Shown here in pieces: positions 36,156 through 45,343 of a stretch of DNA of 64,000 nt; the first letter of the stretch is position 1; each line of letters starts with the position of its first letter. The DNA comes from Fallopia convolvulus. Its lineage: Eukaryota > Streptophyta > Magnoliopsida > Caryophyllales > Polygonaceae. The stretch covers positions 9,409,338 through 9,473,337 of the forward strand of contig OZ024735.1 of the NCBI GenBank assembly GCA_964016875.1. The letters are read 5' to 3'. Under the pieces are notes generated by a model. That model saw nothing but the letters and a program-made list of their open reading frames with translations, was not told the DNA's origin and did not search any database. Made by a program: the position numbers and the translations under genes.

Positions 36156-37437
36156 AAAACAAAGAAAACAGTCGGGACCGACACAGAGGTCACGTCGGGC
36201 CCGATGTTGGCGACAAGAGGAAGTCGGGACCGACGTAGGGTAAGTCGGGCCCGAGGTAGCTGGGTTTGTCGAACTTCAAAGATTAAAAGTAGATCTTGGG
36301 CTTTTGGGTTCCTTCTCTAGTAGATTAAGGCTTATCCACCCCAATTCAAGCAATGAGTGATGATCGGACTAGGATCGAGTGCTTTCGCCCTCGTTCCAAC
36401 CACTTCTACACATCGATCATTGGGGAAATCCCCTTCGAAGCAAGGTCTTGAGATCGACACATGTTCACTTTCGCTACTTTGCCAATCTCAAGCCTTGATT
36501 CCCGACTTTCGCAAGGAATTGTAGCTCTATGTAGAGTGGGTTCCTTAGATCAATCACTCAAGGCTATGGAATTGGGGTTTCTAGCCCAAACCTATCTAGG
36601 GTTTTCCCCCATAACCCAAGATCAAGGAGATCTACTCCATGTGGCAAACAAAGAAAGCAAACAAATCAAAAGGGAAAGCAATCAACATCATCAATCTCAA
36701 AACAAAGCAAAGTTTCATTCAAATCAAAAGCAATCCACAAATTCCAATCAAGGGTTTCTAAATCCACAAGATCAAAACAAAGCAAAGCTAATCTATCAAC
36801 CAAACCTATCAATCTTCCTCTCCCTTGGCCGATTCTCTCTCTTCTCCTTCTCCTCTCCTTCCTCCTTGCTCTCCAAGAATCCTCTTGGCTCCCCTTGGAA
36901 CCCCCCCCCCCTTTGTGAGAGAGCCCCCCTTTTTGTGTGTGTGTGGGAACCCCTTTCTTAGAAGAAAAGAGGGCCTTTTATGGATTAAATGAGGGGCAAA
37001 AGTGGAAGTCCACAATTTCGTGCCTTGGAGCCCAAGTAGTTCGGTGACCGACTTGGACCGACACGGAGGACCTCGGGCCCGAGTTACTGTGCATCTCGGT
37101 CCGAGGTTGGAAACTTCAAATTCGGGCCCGACGTGGTTGCAACTCGGTCCGAACCTCGTTCCACCTTCTTCTTGTTGGCTTCTCTTGTTCTTCTTCATGC
37201 CTTGCTCCTCTCTTTCCTCCTTTGCTCGGGCCTTTCTCCATATCTCGACCCTCCTTCAAATCGATCCTTGATCCATGCCAATTACCTACAAAACACATAA
37301 AACACGCGTAGTTTCCGAATCTCATAGAAATACGGGAACTAAGCTAAAAAGGAACAAAACACACAAGAAAAGGGGAAAAAGAAACATATTTACAAAGGAA
37401 ATCACATATAAAAACACCACCAAATAGAGAGACATCA
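36156..37437 (-). repeat. 3' LTR of the Athila-type element, distal end missing
   Basis: Direct repeat of 45488-46770 at about 99% by eye. The sense start is TGATGTCTCTC (37437 downward). The distal ~144 bp present in the other LTR (45344-45487) is absent, and different sequence abuts at 36155. It contains palindrome clusters at 36171-36256 and 37029-37155. Reading frames inside (for example 36809-37198) are present in both LTRs and are not genes. Confidence 0.92.
36171..36256. repeat. Palindrome cluster, TCGGGACCGA / TCGGGCCCGA alternating
   Basis: Four sites in order: TCGGGACCGA, TCGGGCCCGA, TCGGGACCGA, TCGGGCCCGA, separated by about 10-25 bp. A second LTR cluster follows at 37029-37155 with TCGGGCCCGA twice, TCGGTCCGA twice and GGACCGAC. 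Both clusters recur in the other LTR. Confidence 0.85.
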
Positions 37438-37442
37438 AAATA

Positions 37443-37474
37443 CCCCATACTTAAACTTGCTTGTCCTCAAGCAA
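37443..37474 (-). other. 3' polypurine tract with adjacent hairpin
   Basis: In plus coordinates: CCCCATACTTAA (37443-37454), two bases, TTGCTTG (37457-37463), loop TCCT, CAAGCAA (37468-37474). On the sense strand it reads hairpin TTGCTTG-AGGA-CAAGCAA, then TTAAGTATGGGG, a few bases and TG of the 3' LTR. This is the expected plus-strand primer site. Confidence 0.85.
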
Positions 37475-39066
37475 TAACAATGTAAGCAAGACCGAAACAT
37501 AATCTTCAAGTAAAGCCTCGTATGAAAACACATTTTAAGCACAAGTGATTGATATTCAAGCAAGATTACATCATCACACATGATTAAGTATTCTAAGGAA
37601 AAGAGTCAATGCAACTAAGCCTCACTTTAGGGATATGTGAATATGTATCACTCATCATGTGTTTGGGTTTAGCAATGAACACTCAAGCTCAAAATTCATG
37701 CAAGTAAGGACTTTACTATTGAAGCTAATATCACCAATTCCTCCACCTAGAGATGCCTAATGCAAAGTACACAAAGAATTTCGAACTTGGCTCAATGGAG
37801 GTCCTCAAAGAGGTTCCATTCGGCCGGGTTGTAATGGGGCTTTTGGTATTTTTCAAGGTGGGAATTATTTGGTCTTGTGGTGCTTTCAATGGGGATTGAA
37901 CAACCTAAACTCTCACCAACTTCACCAAAATTCCACAATTACTTTCACACTCACCCAAAAGACTTAACATTTTCCTTTCAACCCAAAATTTCACTTAACA
38001 TTCCACTTCATCTTTGCTCTTATGCTTTTTGTTGGATTTTCAACACTTTCTACATTTGGACCGACTTTCTTATGACATCGGGCCCGATGTTGCTTGTAAC
38101 TCGGTCGGACCCTTTTCTTCACTTAAGCTCTTTGCTTAATTCCACTTTACATTTCCAACATTTTCTTTCTTTCTTTTCTCTTCTTTTTTTTTCATTTTTG
38201 TACAACAAAGATGCACTACCCACATGATTCATAACACCATTCTTTTGCCCTTAAACCCAAGAGAATCTCAACTCTTCAAATACAATCCCAACCTCTCTTC
38301 TAAAGTCCAATCCCATAAGGATCAAGTCATATAAGGCTAGGAATAATATTTTTGAGGAGTTTCAAACAAAAGCTTAGGCTAGAACGGGGCTACAAACAAA
38401 GGATTTTCTTCATGGTAGGATATGGAACATTTATGTGACTAAAAGAACAAAGTTCAAAATCAATGTGACAATGCTAGGACAATTCTCATGACGGTCTTGG
38501 AAAATAGATAAACACCGCAATAGCAAGTTTTACTAAGCATGAATGAGCTAATCACACAAGAAAAATGAGGGATATGCAAATATGAACAAGCATCCCTAAA
38601 ATGGCCAAAAATCAATCTCACAAGGGTCACTCATACTTAGTTGCATAAGAACTCATCCTAGAACTCACATGTTCAATAAAACAAGCAAGATATCATGATC
38701 ACATCAAAAACAACATCTTTTTAGAGGCTAAACTATCCAAAAATATGCAAAGGAATTTACATGCTCACATCATCATTAGCTTTTATTGTGGCAATCTAAG
38801 ATGGGAATTTCTAGTCCAAAACCTACAAAACACAAAATCTTTTTGTTGTTTTCAACATAATTTTTCAATTTTTATGGATTTTTTTGCAAAAAATTTCTCT
38901 AAAACCAAAAACTCATCCATTCAAGACCAAATTAATCATTCATGTTTTTCATCAAACCACAAACCAAGAAGCAAACATCCCAAATACAAACTAGAAACAC
39001 AAACTAAATATCCTCAAAATAATAAACAAACATAAACAAGTGAAATCATGAACACACTTACCCCCA
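37475..39066 (-). other. Long 3' noncoding region of the Athila-type element
   Basis: About 1.6 kb without a convincing reading frame. It includes a palindrome cluster (38058-38108: GGACCGAC, TCGGGCCCGA, CTCGGTCGGACC). Blocks resemble the equivalent regions of fragments 2 and 3, for example AGTCCAATCCCATAAGG and AAGGCTAGGAATAATATTTT near 38306-38350. The conservation suggests an RNA-level role or shared ancestry; no function can be read. Confidence 0.6.
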
Positions 39067-39099
39067 CCCCATACTTAAAATTTTGATGTCCCCATCAAA
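39067..39099 (-). other. Hairpin plus polypurine-like motif after the second ORF
   Basis: In plus coordinates: CCCCATACTTAA (39067-39078), three bases, TTTGATG (39082-39088), loop TCCC, CATCAAA (39093-39099). It has the same architecture as the true polypurine tract at 37443-37474 but a different stem and a GGGA sense loop. It lies about 80 bp beyond the ORF end at 39180. Confidence 0.82.
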
Positions 39100-39179
39100 C
39101 AAGGAAACCAAAACTTAAAAGCAAGAGAGAAGAGTATGAAAAGCTCACAATTTCTTATTCTTCAATGGCATGTATAGGA

Positions 39180-40964
39180 TCACTCGAAGGGGTTGTCACG
39201 TCTACGTCCTCTTTGGAGCCTTGCTTGCCGCTCCCTCTCGTACACTTGCTCTTGGTAGAAGTCTTGTGGTGGTGGTTGGAGTTGAGGCTCCAGGCGTGTC
39301 CATTGGTCCTCTCGGGAAGGGAAGTTCCCGCTCATCCACGTGTTGAAGCTATCTTGGACCCGCCACCTTTGGTCTTCCACCTCCCTAAGCTCCTCCACCT
39401 CTCGTCTAGTGTAGCCGAGGGCCCGGTTCATCTCTTGTTGGCTAGCTTGGAAAGAGCTTTGTTGTTGAAGTATTTGTTGTTGTTGTTGGTACATTTGTTG
39501 TTGTTGGAGATTCACTTGATGGACCTCTTGGAGAACATTTTCTTGTTGAAGTTGGAGATGAGCCATTTGGTTGGCTAAGAAGGACATGTCCACCGGTTGT
39601 TGTTGCTCGGGAAACACCATTCCCGGACCGTACCATTGGGCATAGCCTTCATAACCGCCACCTTGGAATTGCTCTTGCCTTGCACCGCTCCCTTCTCCTC
39701 GTTCATAATGCCTCGGGACCTCACCACCATGGAATGAAGTGGACCGACGTTGAGGGAAGTCGGGCCTGACTTGGTGTGTACCTCAGTCCGTCAGTGTTGG
39801 AGCTTGGTGCGTGGCTCGGAGGTTGGCCATCAAACCTTGGAAGCGTTCATCTTCTTCATTTAGCTCTTGATCGACTTCCATGTCTTCCCCACGAGGTGCA
39901 AACACAAAGTTGTCTTGGTCGGAATCTGGTGTAGATGGAGGAGAGGTAAACCGAATGTGTTGCGATTGTTGTCGCCGCCCCTCTCTTGCACCTTCGAGGT
40001 CACCAAATGAGTGTGGCTTGCCGGCCCACACTTGGTACCAATTTTGATACCGAGAAAGGTCATAGAGGTTGTGCACTAACCGGATCGACACACCATCATA
40101 GTTTGAGTGAGGGGCCAAGGAAATCATGTAGAGCTTCTCCTTGACGATGTTGGCCTTCTTGAAATACTTCATGTTCATGAACTCAACACCATTCGGAGCC
40201 GGAGAATACTTGTCAAGATCGACTCCTAGACGCATGGCGAGCCTTGCTATCATCCCGCCGAAGTAGATCCAAGAGGAGCTTTGGAAGTCTCGCACCATCT
40301 TGACCCACTCCCATGCAAGGTTCATGGGCTTCTCGGTGTTGAAGAGCATCTCATGGAGCAACATGATCTCCTCCTTCATCGGCTTGCTCAACTCATGATG
40401 AGCATAGATTGCACACCCCAAGACTCGCACCATGACCCGAAAAAGAGGGCTAGCAATCTCGTTTGTGGAGGCGCCTTTTCTCATCTCGCTCTTCCCGGCC
40501 ACATGACGCCATACTTGGTTCACCTTCTCATTGTTGACGCCGGTCTCTTCTCTTGGGCATGGAAACCCGAAGTAGGTAGCCAAGTCCCTAAGAGAGAGAT
40601 TGTGGTCCTCATTGCCCAATTGGAAAGTGATCGCCCCTTCCTCATCCTCCACATTATCATAAGTGCATTCAAAAGTGGCCATGAATTCCGAGGTGAGGGC
40701 GGGATAGTGGGTGTTGTCCCACCTTAGCATTCCATTGAGACCGATATGGGAGTAGCACCTTGGAAGAGCTTGATCCATGTCCATCTTCCTCACAGCGTCC
40801 CAATCAAGGCACCTTGTGTGATGCTCAAGCGCCATATACCTTGCATAACTCTCAACTTGCTCATCATCCTCCAAGTAGACATCATTCAACTTTGGCTCTT
40901 TCCTTGACTTCTTGGACTTCTTCCTCGGCCTTTCCGCATGAGATGATGAAGCTCTAGTCTCCAT
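39180..40964 (-). pseudogene. Athila second ORF (ATHILA ORF-1 family, 'env-like' position), one in-frame stop
   Basis: Likely start METRASSS at 40964, preceded in frame by MFGWMCIGT. The N-terminus is basic (RPRKKSKKSRKEPK, possible nuclear signal). A globular region follows with LRDLATYFGFPCP, WRHVAGKSEM and IYFGGMIARLAMRLGVDLD, resembling the plant Athila ORF-1 family found after pol. An acidic segment (near EDMEVDQELNEEDERF) leads to an in-frame TGA at 39783-39785. The same frame then stays open for about 200 codons to 39180, with a Gly/Tyr-rich part and a Gln-rich coiled-coil-like tail (QQQQMYQQQQQILQQQ). No signal peptide or membrane segment is seen, so an envelope role has no support. 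The TGA lies in a palindrome motif and looks like a C-to-T change in ACGGACCGAGG. Confidence 0.8.
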
Positions 40965-41067
40965 GGTACCTATACACATCCAACCAAACAAAAGGGTCCA
41001 AGATAAACTCCATTCAACTCAACAAAAGCATTCATCAACACACAACAACACATCAACACAAAGGGAA

Positions 41068-41079
41068 CCCCATACTTAA
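41068..41079 (-). other. Polypurine-like string without hairpin, upstream of the second ORF
   Basis: CCCCATACTTAA in plus coordinates, identical to the tract at 37443-37454, but no inverted repeat follows. It lies ~100 bp before the second ORF in sense direction. 41000-42228 otherwise holds palindrome clusters (about 41262-41345 and 41963-42016) and no coding signal. Confidence 0.6.
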
Positions 41080-42228
41080 TCTCTAGACTCACATGCATCT
41101 CAATCCAACATAAATCATCATGGATATCTTCTAACAATGGCTAAGCAAATGATCATACTACATCATGATTAGGCTATAGCCAACAATGAAACACATGAAT
41201 CCACATGATATCACAAGAAGAGGGCAAAAACAACATGGATCGACTTCCAACCTTTGTTGGGCTCGACACATCCTCAACCTTGGTCCGACTTGATGGACCG
41301 ACTTCCACAACTCGGGCCCGACTCTCCTGGGCACCTCGATCTCGACCTAATTCATGCTTCGACTTCTAGCCTTAAATCAACCCAAATCACTCTATCATGC
41401 ACTTAAATTTCAAATTCAACCATCAAACATCCCTAATCGAAGTTCTAAATGGATCTAAGCATTCATAAACAACTTTAAAGCTCAATTTCACAAATCATGC
41501 AAATCCACCATTGATGCTCAAGCTCAAGCTCTCAATCAAACATGGCATTACTCAATCTACGCAATGAAAGCACAAAATTTTCAAAGAAATAAGTAGAGAT
41601 CGAGTAACACATACCGGATTCGAAGAGTATTGAGCTTTTAAACAAATAAGCAACTTAGAACTCAAATTTTCTCAATCTAGATCGAGACGGGGGATGAAGA
41701 ACGAGATTGAACTCGAAATTTCTATTTGGAATCGGGTTAGGGAGGTCTTTTTATGGTTGGATCGAGATGAAGAAGGGAAGTGTGTGGATCGAGTATGGAA
41801 GGGGAGGGGGCGGCCGACTTTGAGAATTTTTGAGGGAGAGGGTTTGTATTTTGGGAATGGTGGTTGATATGAAGATGATAGGTAGGTGGGGAATAGTATT
41901 TAATGGGGGAAAAGGACAAATTAGGTCAAGGGCAAAATTGGCATTCCAACTAGTCAAATCGAGTTGGACCGACTTCATGGACCGACGTCCCTATGTCGGG
42001 CCCGACTTACCTGGGCTCGATGTGGGAGTATTCGGGTCACCAATTTTACTCCATCCTCTTGCAACTTCTTTCCCATATTTCCATTTAAATATTTCACCTC
42101 AAATCCTACACAACTTTGAAGGATGCACAACACCATAAATCCACAAAACACTAGATAGAGATTGGTTAGAGAAAAGCTAGGCTACACTAAGAAAAATCAA
42201 ACTAAAATTACGAAAAGAAAGCTACTAG

Positions 42229-42246
42229 CTCGGGTTGCCTCCCGAG
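42229..42246 (-). other. Conserved hairpin GGGAGGCAACCC after pol region
   Basis: In plus coordinates CTCGGG-TTGCCT-CCCGAG is a 6-bp perfect stem with a 6-base loop. The sense strand reads GCGCTTCTCGGGAGGCAACC. I recognise this string as typical just after the pol end in Athila-type elements. Its presence 45 bp after the protease frame suggests the missing RT-integrase block was removed between the protease and this point. Confidence 0.65.
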
Positions 42247-42290
42247 AAGCGCTCGTTTAGAGTCACTAGCTTGACTTCCTAACCTCAATC

Positions 42291-43862
42291 TCATGGCGGG
42301 TGAAACACGGTGAATTGCTCGCCATTGTTATGCCCATTCCCTTCATACCCATAAAACCACCAACGATGGTCTACATAGGCATGGTTCTCCGATCTCGTGC
42401 CTATCTCATCATACTCCTCCAACGGGTGAGATTTCTCCTCCTTACTTGCTCCATCATGTTCCTCTTTTCCTACACCAAAGTTATCCAAAGAATTCCTAGG
42501 AGATTCTACCAATTCATTCTTCAAGTTACTAAGGCAAATGTAGGAATATCCTAAGTCATCTTTCAAATCACTTAAACAAATGTAGGAATCAAAAGTTTGG
42601 GAAGAATTGTGGTCATCACCAACATCAAAAGGATATAAGTAAGGATACTCTTCATTTCTCCTTGGGCTAGCATTGATCCTTGACTCATCTTGATCCTCAA
42701 TTTGCTCCAACAACTCCCTTGCATGTATTTGTTTATTGAACCCTTCATCACTTCTCAACACAACGACCTCTCTAGCAACTTCCACTTCTTCACCTTTTCT
42801 CTTAGCACTCTCTTCAAGTTTGAGGATAGCCAAGGCGTCCGGCTCATTCAAGGCCTTGTTGAAGTGAAAATCGACCTTTTCTTCACCAATCTCAAAGGAA
42901 ACCTTGTCGTTTTTGACATCAAACCTCGCCCCCGCCGTAGCTAAGAATGGTCTTCCTAAGATTATTGGGACCAAGGGATCCTCATGCATGTCCAAGATCA
43001 CGAAATCATCGGGGACAAAGTACTTTCCAACTCGCACCGGAACGTCATCCAATATTCCCTTAGCCTTGATGATGGAACCGTCGGCCATAGTTAGGGACAT
43101 ATCGGCCGGCTCCATTTCACCCAAATTTGCTCTTCTCCAAATGCTAGCGGGCATCACCGAAACACTTGCCCCAAGGTCACATAAGCCTTGGAAATTTTGA
43201 GACCCCACACCAATGGTTATAGCAAAACGACCGGGATCTCCTAGCTTTTGCGGTAACTCCAAGGTCTTGACCTCATCTTGAATTTCAACTATGGACCTCT
43301 TCTTGCTCAAAATCTCCTTTAAAAACTTGGCATAAGATGGCATCTCGCTCAATGCATCGGTGAACGAGATAGAGATGTTCAAGCCTTGCAAGATTTTGAG
43401 AAACCTCTTGAATTTGTTCTCAACAACATCTTTTGGCTTCTTCGAGGGATATGGAAGAATTGTTGCACCTTGAATCTTGCTTGGATCAACCTCTTTGGAC
43501 ATCCCCACTTCACTTGCAACATTTCCTGGTTGGACCGACTTGGGCACCATGTCGGGCCCAATGTTGTGAATCTCGGTCCTGGGCAGAGGAGTCGGATCGA
43601 GGTCTGGGTACGTCGGTTCCGAGTTGCTCTCGACCTCGGTCCGTGGTGAAGGAGTCGATCTTCTTGTTGGGTCGACTTCGGGGGACGTCGGACCCGACTT
43701 GCTGGGTAAGTTGGTCCGACTCTCTTCGTTCTTCATTTTGATTGTTTTGAGCTCGAGGATTCTCCTCGGGTCGGCCCGGAAGTCTCCCATTTTCTCTCGG
43801 GGCTTGAGTCGCAATTTGAGCAAATTGATTGTCGACTTGCCTCCTCCATGCACCAAACTCAT
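42291..43862 (-). pseudogene. Athila pro: retropepsin-like aspartic protease, pol truncated after protease
   Basis: The open frame has a Ser/Pro/Arg-rich linker, then FKRFLKILQGLNISISFTDA and MPSYAKFLKEILSKKR, the usual gag-pro junction blocks. The protease core has CDLGASVSVMP (the active-site D, in the DLGA form usual for this lineage) and the downstream VPIILGRPFLATAGA. It would cleave the gag-pol polyprotein. After about residue 350 the sequence turns into an acidic tail and stops at 42291; no reverse transcriptase follows. It overlaps gag by 350 bp in another frame, so a frameshift, inherited or programmed, would be needed to join them. The overlap coincides with a dense palindrome cluster (about 43528-43723). 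Confidence 0.88.
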
Positions 43863-45195
43863 TGAATTGGGTCCTCATCTCCTTGAACCCATCTCTCATC
43901 TCTTGAGCAAATGTTTGTAACTCATTGAATCCCGGTGGTCTATATGGTGGTGGTGGCGCCCTTGGCTCGTTTTGGTTGAAGTTGTTGTTGTAACCTTGAG
44001 CTTGACCGTTGTTCCACCGGCCATTACCACCATTGTTGAAGTTGCCTCTTCCACCGAAATTTCCTCGAACATAGTTTGCCTCCTCAATTCGCTCGGCCAA
44101 GCGCACTTGGCTCTCATTCGGACAAACTTGTGTAGCATGTGCAAAGGATCCACACTCCTCACAAGCTCTAGCATTTTGCTTGTAGTAGTGGACTTGCCTC
44201 TTAAGCTTGCTCACTTCACCTTTAAGGAATTGGAGCTTCACATCCCTATCAATGTCTTCTCCCTTTGGATCATATAACTTCCTTGCACCTTCACCTTGAA
44301 CTTTCACCTCCTTGCTAGCTTGACTCACCCCATACATGGCCTCATAATCGGATAGCTTGTCAAGTAGCTCCCAAGCTTGATCCGGTGTCAAGTCTATGAA
44401 CCCACAATCGGTGTGGAGATTGAGCTTGTCCTTCGTTACCGGATTGATGCCTTGGAAAAAGATGTCTTGAAGCACATATGGTTGTTGGCCATGAGTAGGA
44501 CATTGGCGCAACATCTCCTTGAAACGGTCCCATGCTTCGAAGAGGGGCTCATTCGGACCTTGTTGAAAGCTTGCAATCTTCCTTCTTAACTCGGTTGTCT
44601 TTGAGGGCGGGAAGAACTTCATCAAGAAAGCATCATAGAGTGTCTTCCAAGTTGTGATTGACCTAGGAGCTTGGCTTTCGAGCCAATGTGTGGCCTTGCC
44701 CCCAAGTGACCATTTGAACGCCTTTAGAAGCACATACTCCAATGTCTCCTCGTCGGTGGAGATCGTCTCACACATATCCACAAAGAGTTTGACGTGCTCT
44801 ATGGGACACTCATGTGGACGGCCCTCGAATTGATCACGCTTGATGAGGGTAATGAATTGCATCTTGATCTCAAAATTCTTGGCAACCTCGGGAAGCACAA
44901 TAGCCGGCTCGGGTACCCTCAACTCTGGATGCATGTATTGGCGTGCATTCCGGGGTAGAGCATTGAGTTGAGCCTCGGCTCTCATCCGTTGCTCCCGTTC
45001 TCTTCTTGCCACCTCCTCTTGATTGTCCCTCTCAAGTTGCAATCTAGCCATTTCGGCCCTAAGTCGAGCCAACTCCTCATCAACATGGAGAGCTTGATTC
45101 TCCATCCTTTTCCTCCTTCGGGCTTCTTTGAGAATACTTTCCGGATCACTCACAAACTCAAGCTCAAGTGTTCCTCGGGAGGAACGAGCTAGCAT
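43510..45195 (-). CDS. Athila gag polyprotein
   Basis: The usual start MLARSSRGTLELEF is at 45195; the frame is open upstream to 45243 but that extension is atypical. A basic, coiled-coil-like segment (KEARRRKRMENQ to about residue 85) precedes the retrotransposon gag domain: VPEPAIVLPEVAKNFEIK, FEGRPHECPIEHVKLFVDMC, LKAFKWSLGGKATHWL, KTLYDAFLMKFFPPSKTTEL, FFQGINPVTKDKL. A CCHC knuckle CEECGSFAHATQVC follows at about residue 370, then a Gly/Asn-rich stretch. It would form the virus-like particle and bind RNA. The frame appears uninterrupted to 43510, but its last ~100 codons read through the palindrome cluster out of the protease frame, so the C-terminus may be an artefact of a frameshift. 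Confidence 0.9.
   Translation of the reverse strand: MLARSSRGTLELEFVSDPESILKEARRRKRMENQALHVDEELARLRAEMARLQLERDNQEEVARREREQRMRAEAQLNALPRNARQYMHPELRVPEPAIVLPEVAKNFEIKMQFITLIKRDQFEGRPHECPIEHVKLFVDMCETISTDEETLEYVLLKAFKWSLGGKATHWLESQAPRSITTWKTLYDAFLMKFFPPSKTTELRRKIASFQQGPNEPLFEAWDRFKEMLRQCPTHGQQPYVLQDIFFQGINPVTKDKLNLHTDCGFIDLTPDQAWELLDKLSDYEAMYGVSQASKEVKVQGEGARKLYDPKGEDIDRDVKLQFLKGEVSKLKRQVHYYKQNARACEECGSFAHATQVCPNESQVRLAERIEEANYVRGNFGGRGNFNNGGNGRWNNGQAQGYNNNFNQNEPRAPPPPYRPPGFNELQTFAQEMRDGFKEMRTQFNEFGAWRRQVDNQFAQIATQAPRENGRLPGRPEENPRAQNNQNEERRESDQLTQQVGSDVPRSRPNKKIDSFTTDRGREQLGTDVPRPRSDSSAQDRDSQHWARHGAQVGPTRKCCK
43528..43723. repeat. Palindrome cluster in the gag-pro overlap
   Basis: Includes GGACCGAC, TCGGGCCCAA, CTCGGTCC, GTCGGTTCCGAG, CCTCGGTCCG, TCGGACCCGAC and TTGGTCCGAC. 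It is the densest cluster in the element and encodes the repetitive Ser/Pro/Arg/Glu/Asp linker in either frame (for example TPSPRTEVES). Confidence 0.8.
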
Positions 45196-45321
45196 ACACC
45201 TATGAAACAAAAACACAAACCAAAACAAATCAAAAACAAACAAAGGGTTTGGGCTATTCCCTCACCCAAATCACTACCAAAACACAAGAAACTCACCAAA
45301 TTGGCACTCAATGCACTTAGA

Positions 45322-45341
45322 CTTCCCCGGCAACGACGCCA
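45322..45341 (-). other. Primer binding site, tRNA-Asp type
   Basis: The sense strand reads TGGCGTCGTTGCCGGGGAAG, complementary to a plant tRNA-Asp 3' end, the primer usual for Athila/Tat elements. Its TGG end fixes the inner edge of the 5' LTR at about 45344. Confidence 0.85.
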
Positions 45342-45343
45342 TT

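Noticed and set aside
36809..37198. 129-codon minus-strand frame repeated at 46141-46530
   Set aside because: Present in both Athila LTRs at the same place; low-complexity translation of LTR sequence.
39180..40991. Retroviral-type envelope glycoprotein
   Set aside because: The ORF is in the env position, but has no signal peptide, transmembrane segment or cysteine pattern; it fits the Athila ORF-1 family.
45322..45341. tRNA-Asp gene
   Set aside because: Only the 3'-terminal ~20 bases match, exactly at the LTR inner edge; it is the primer binding site.
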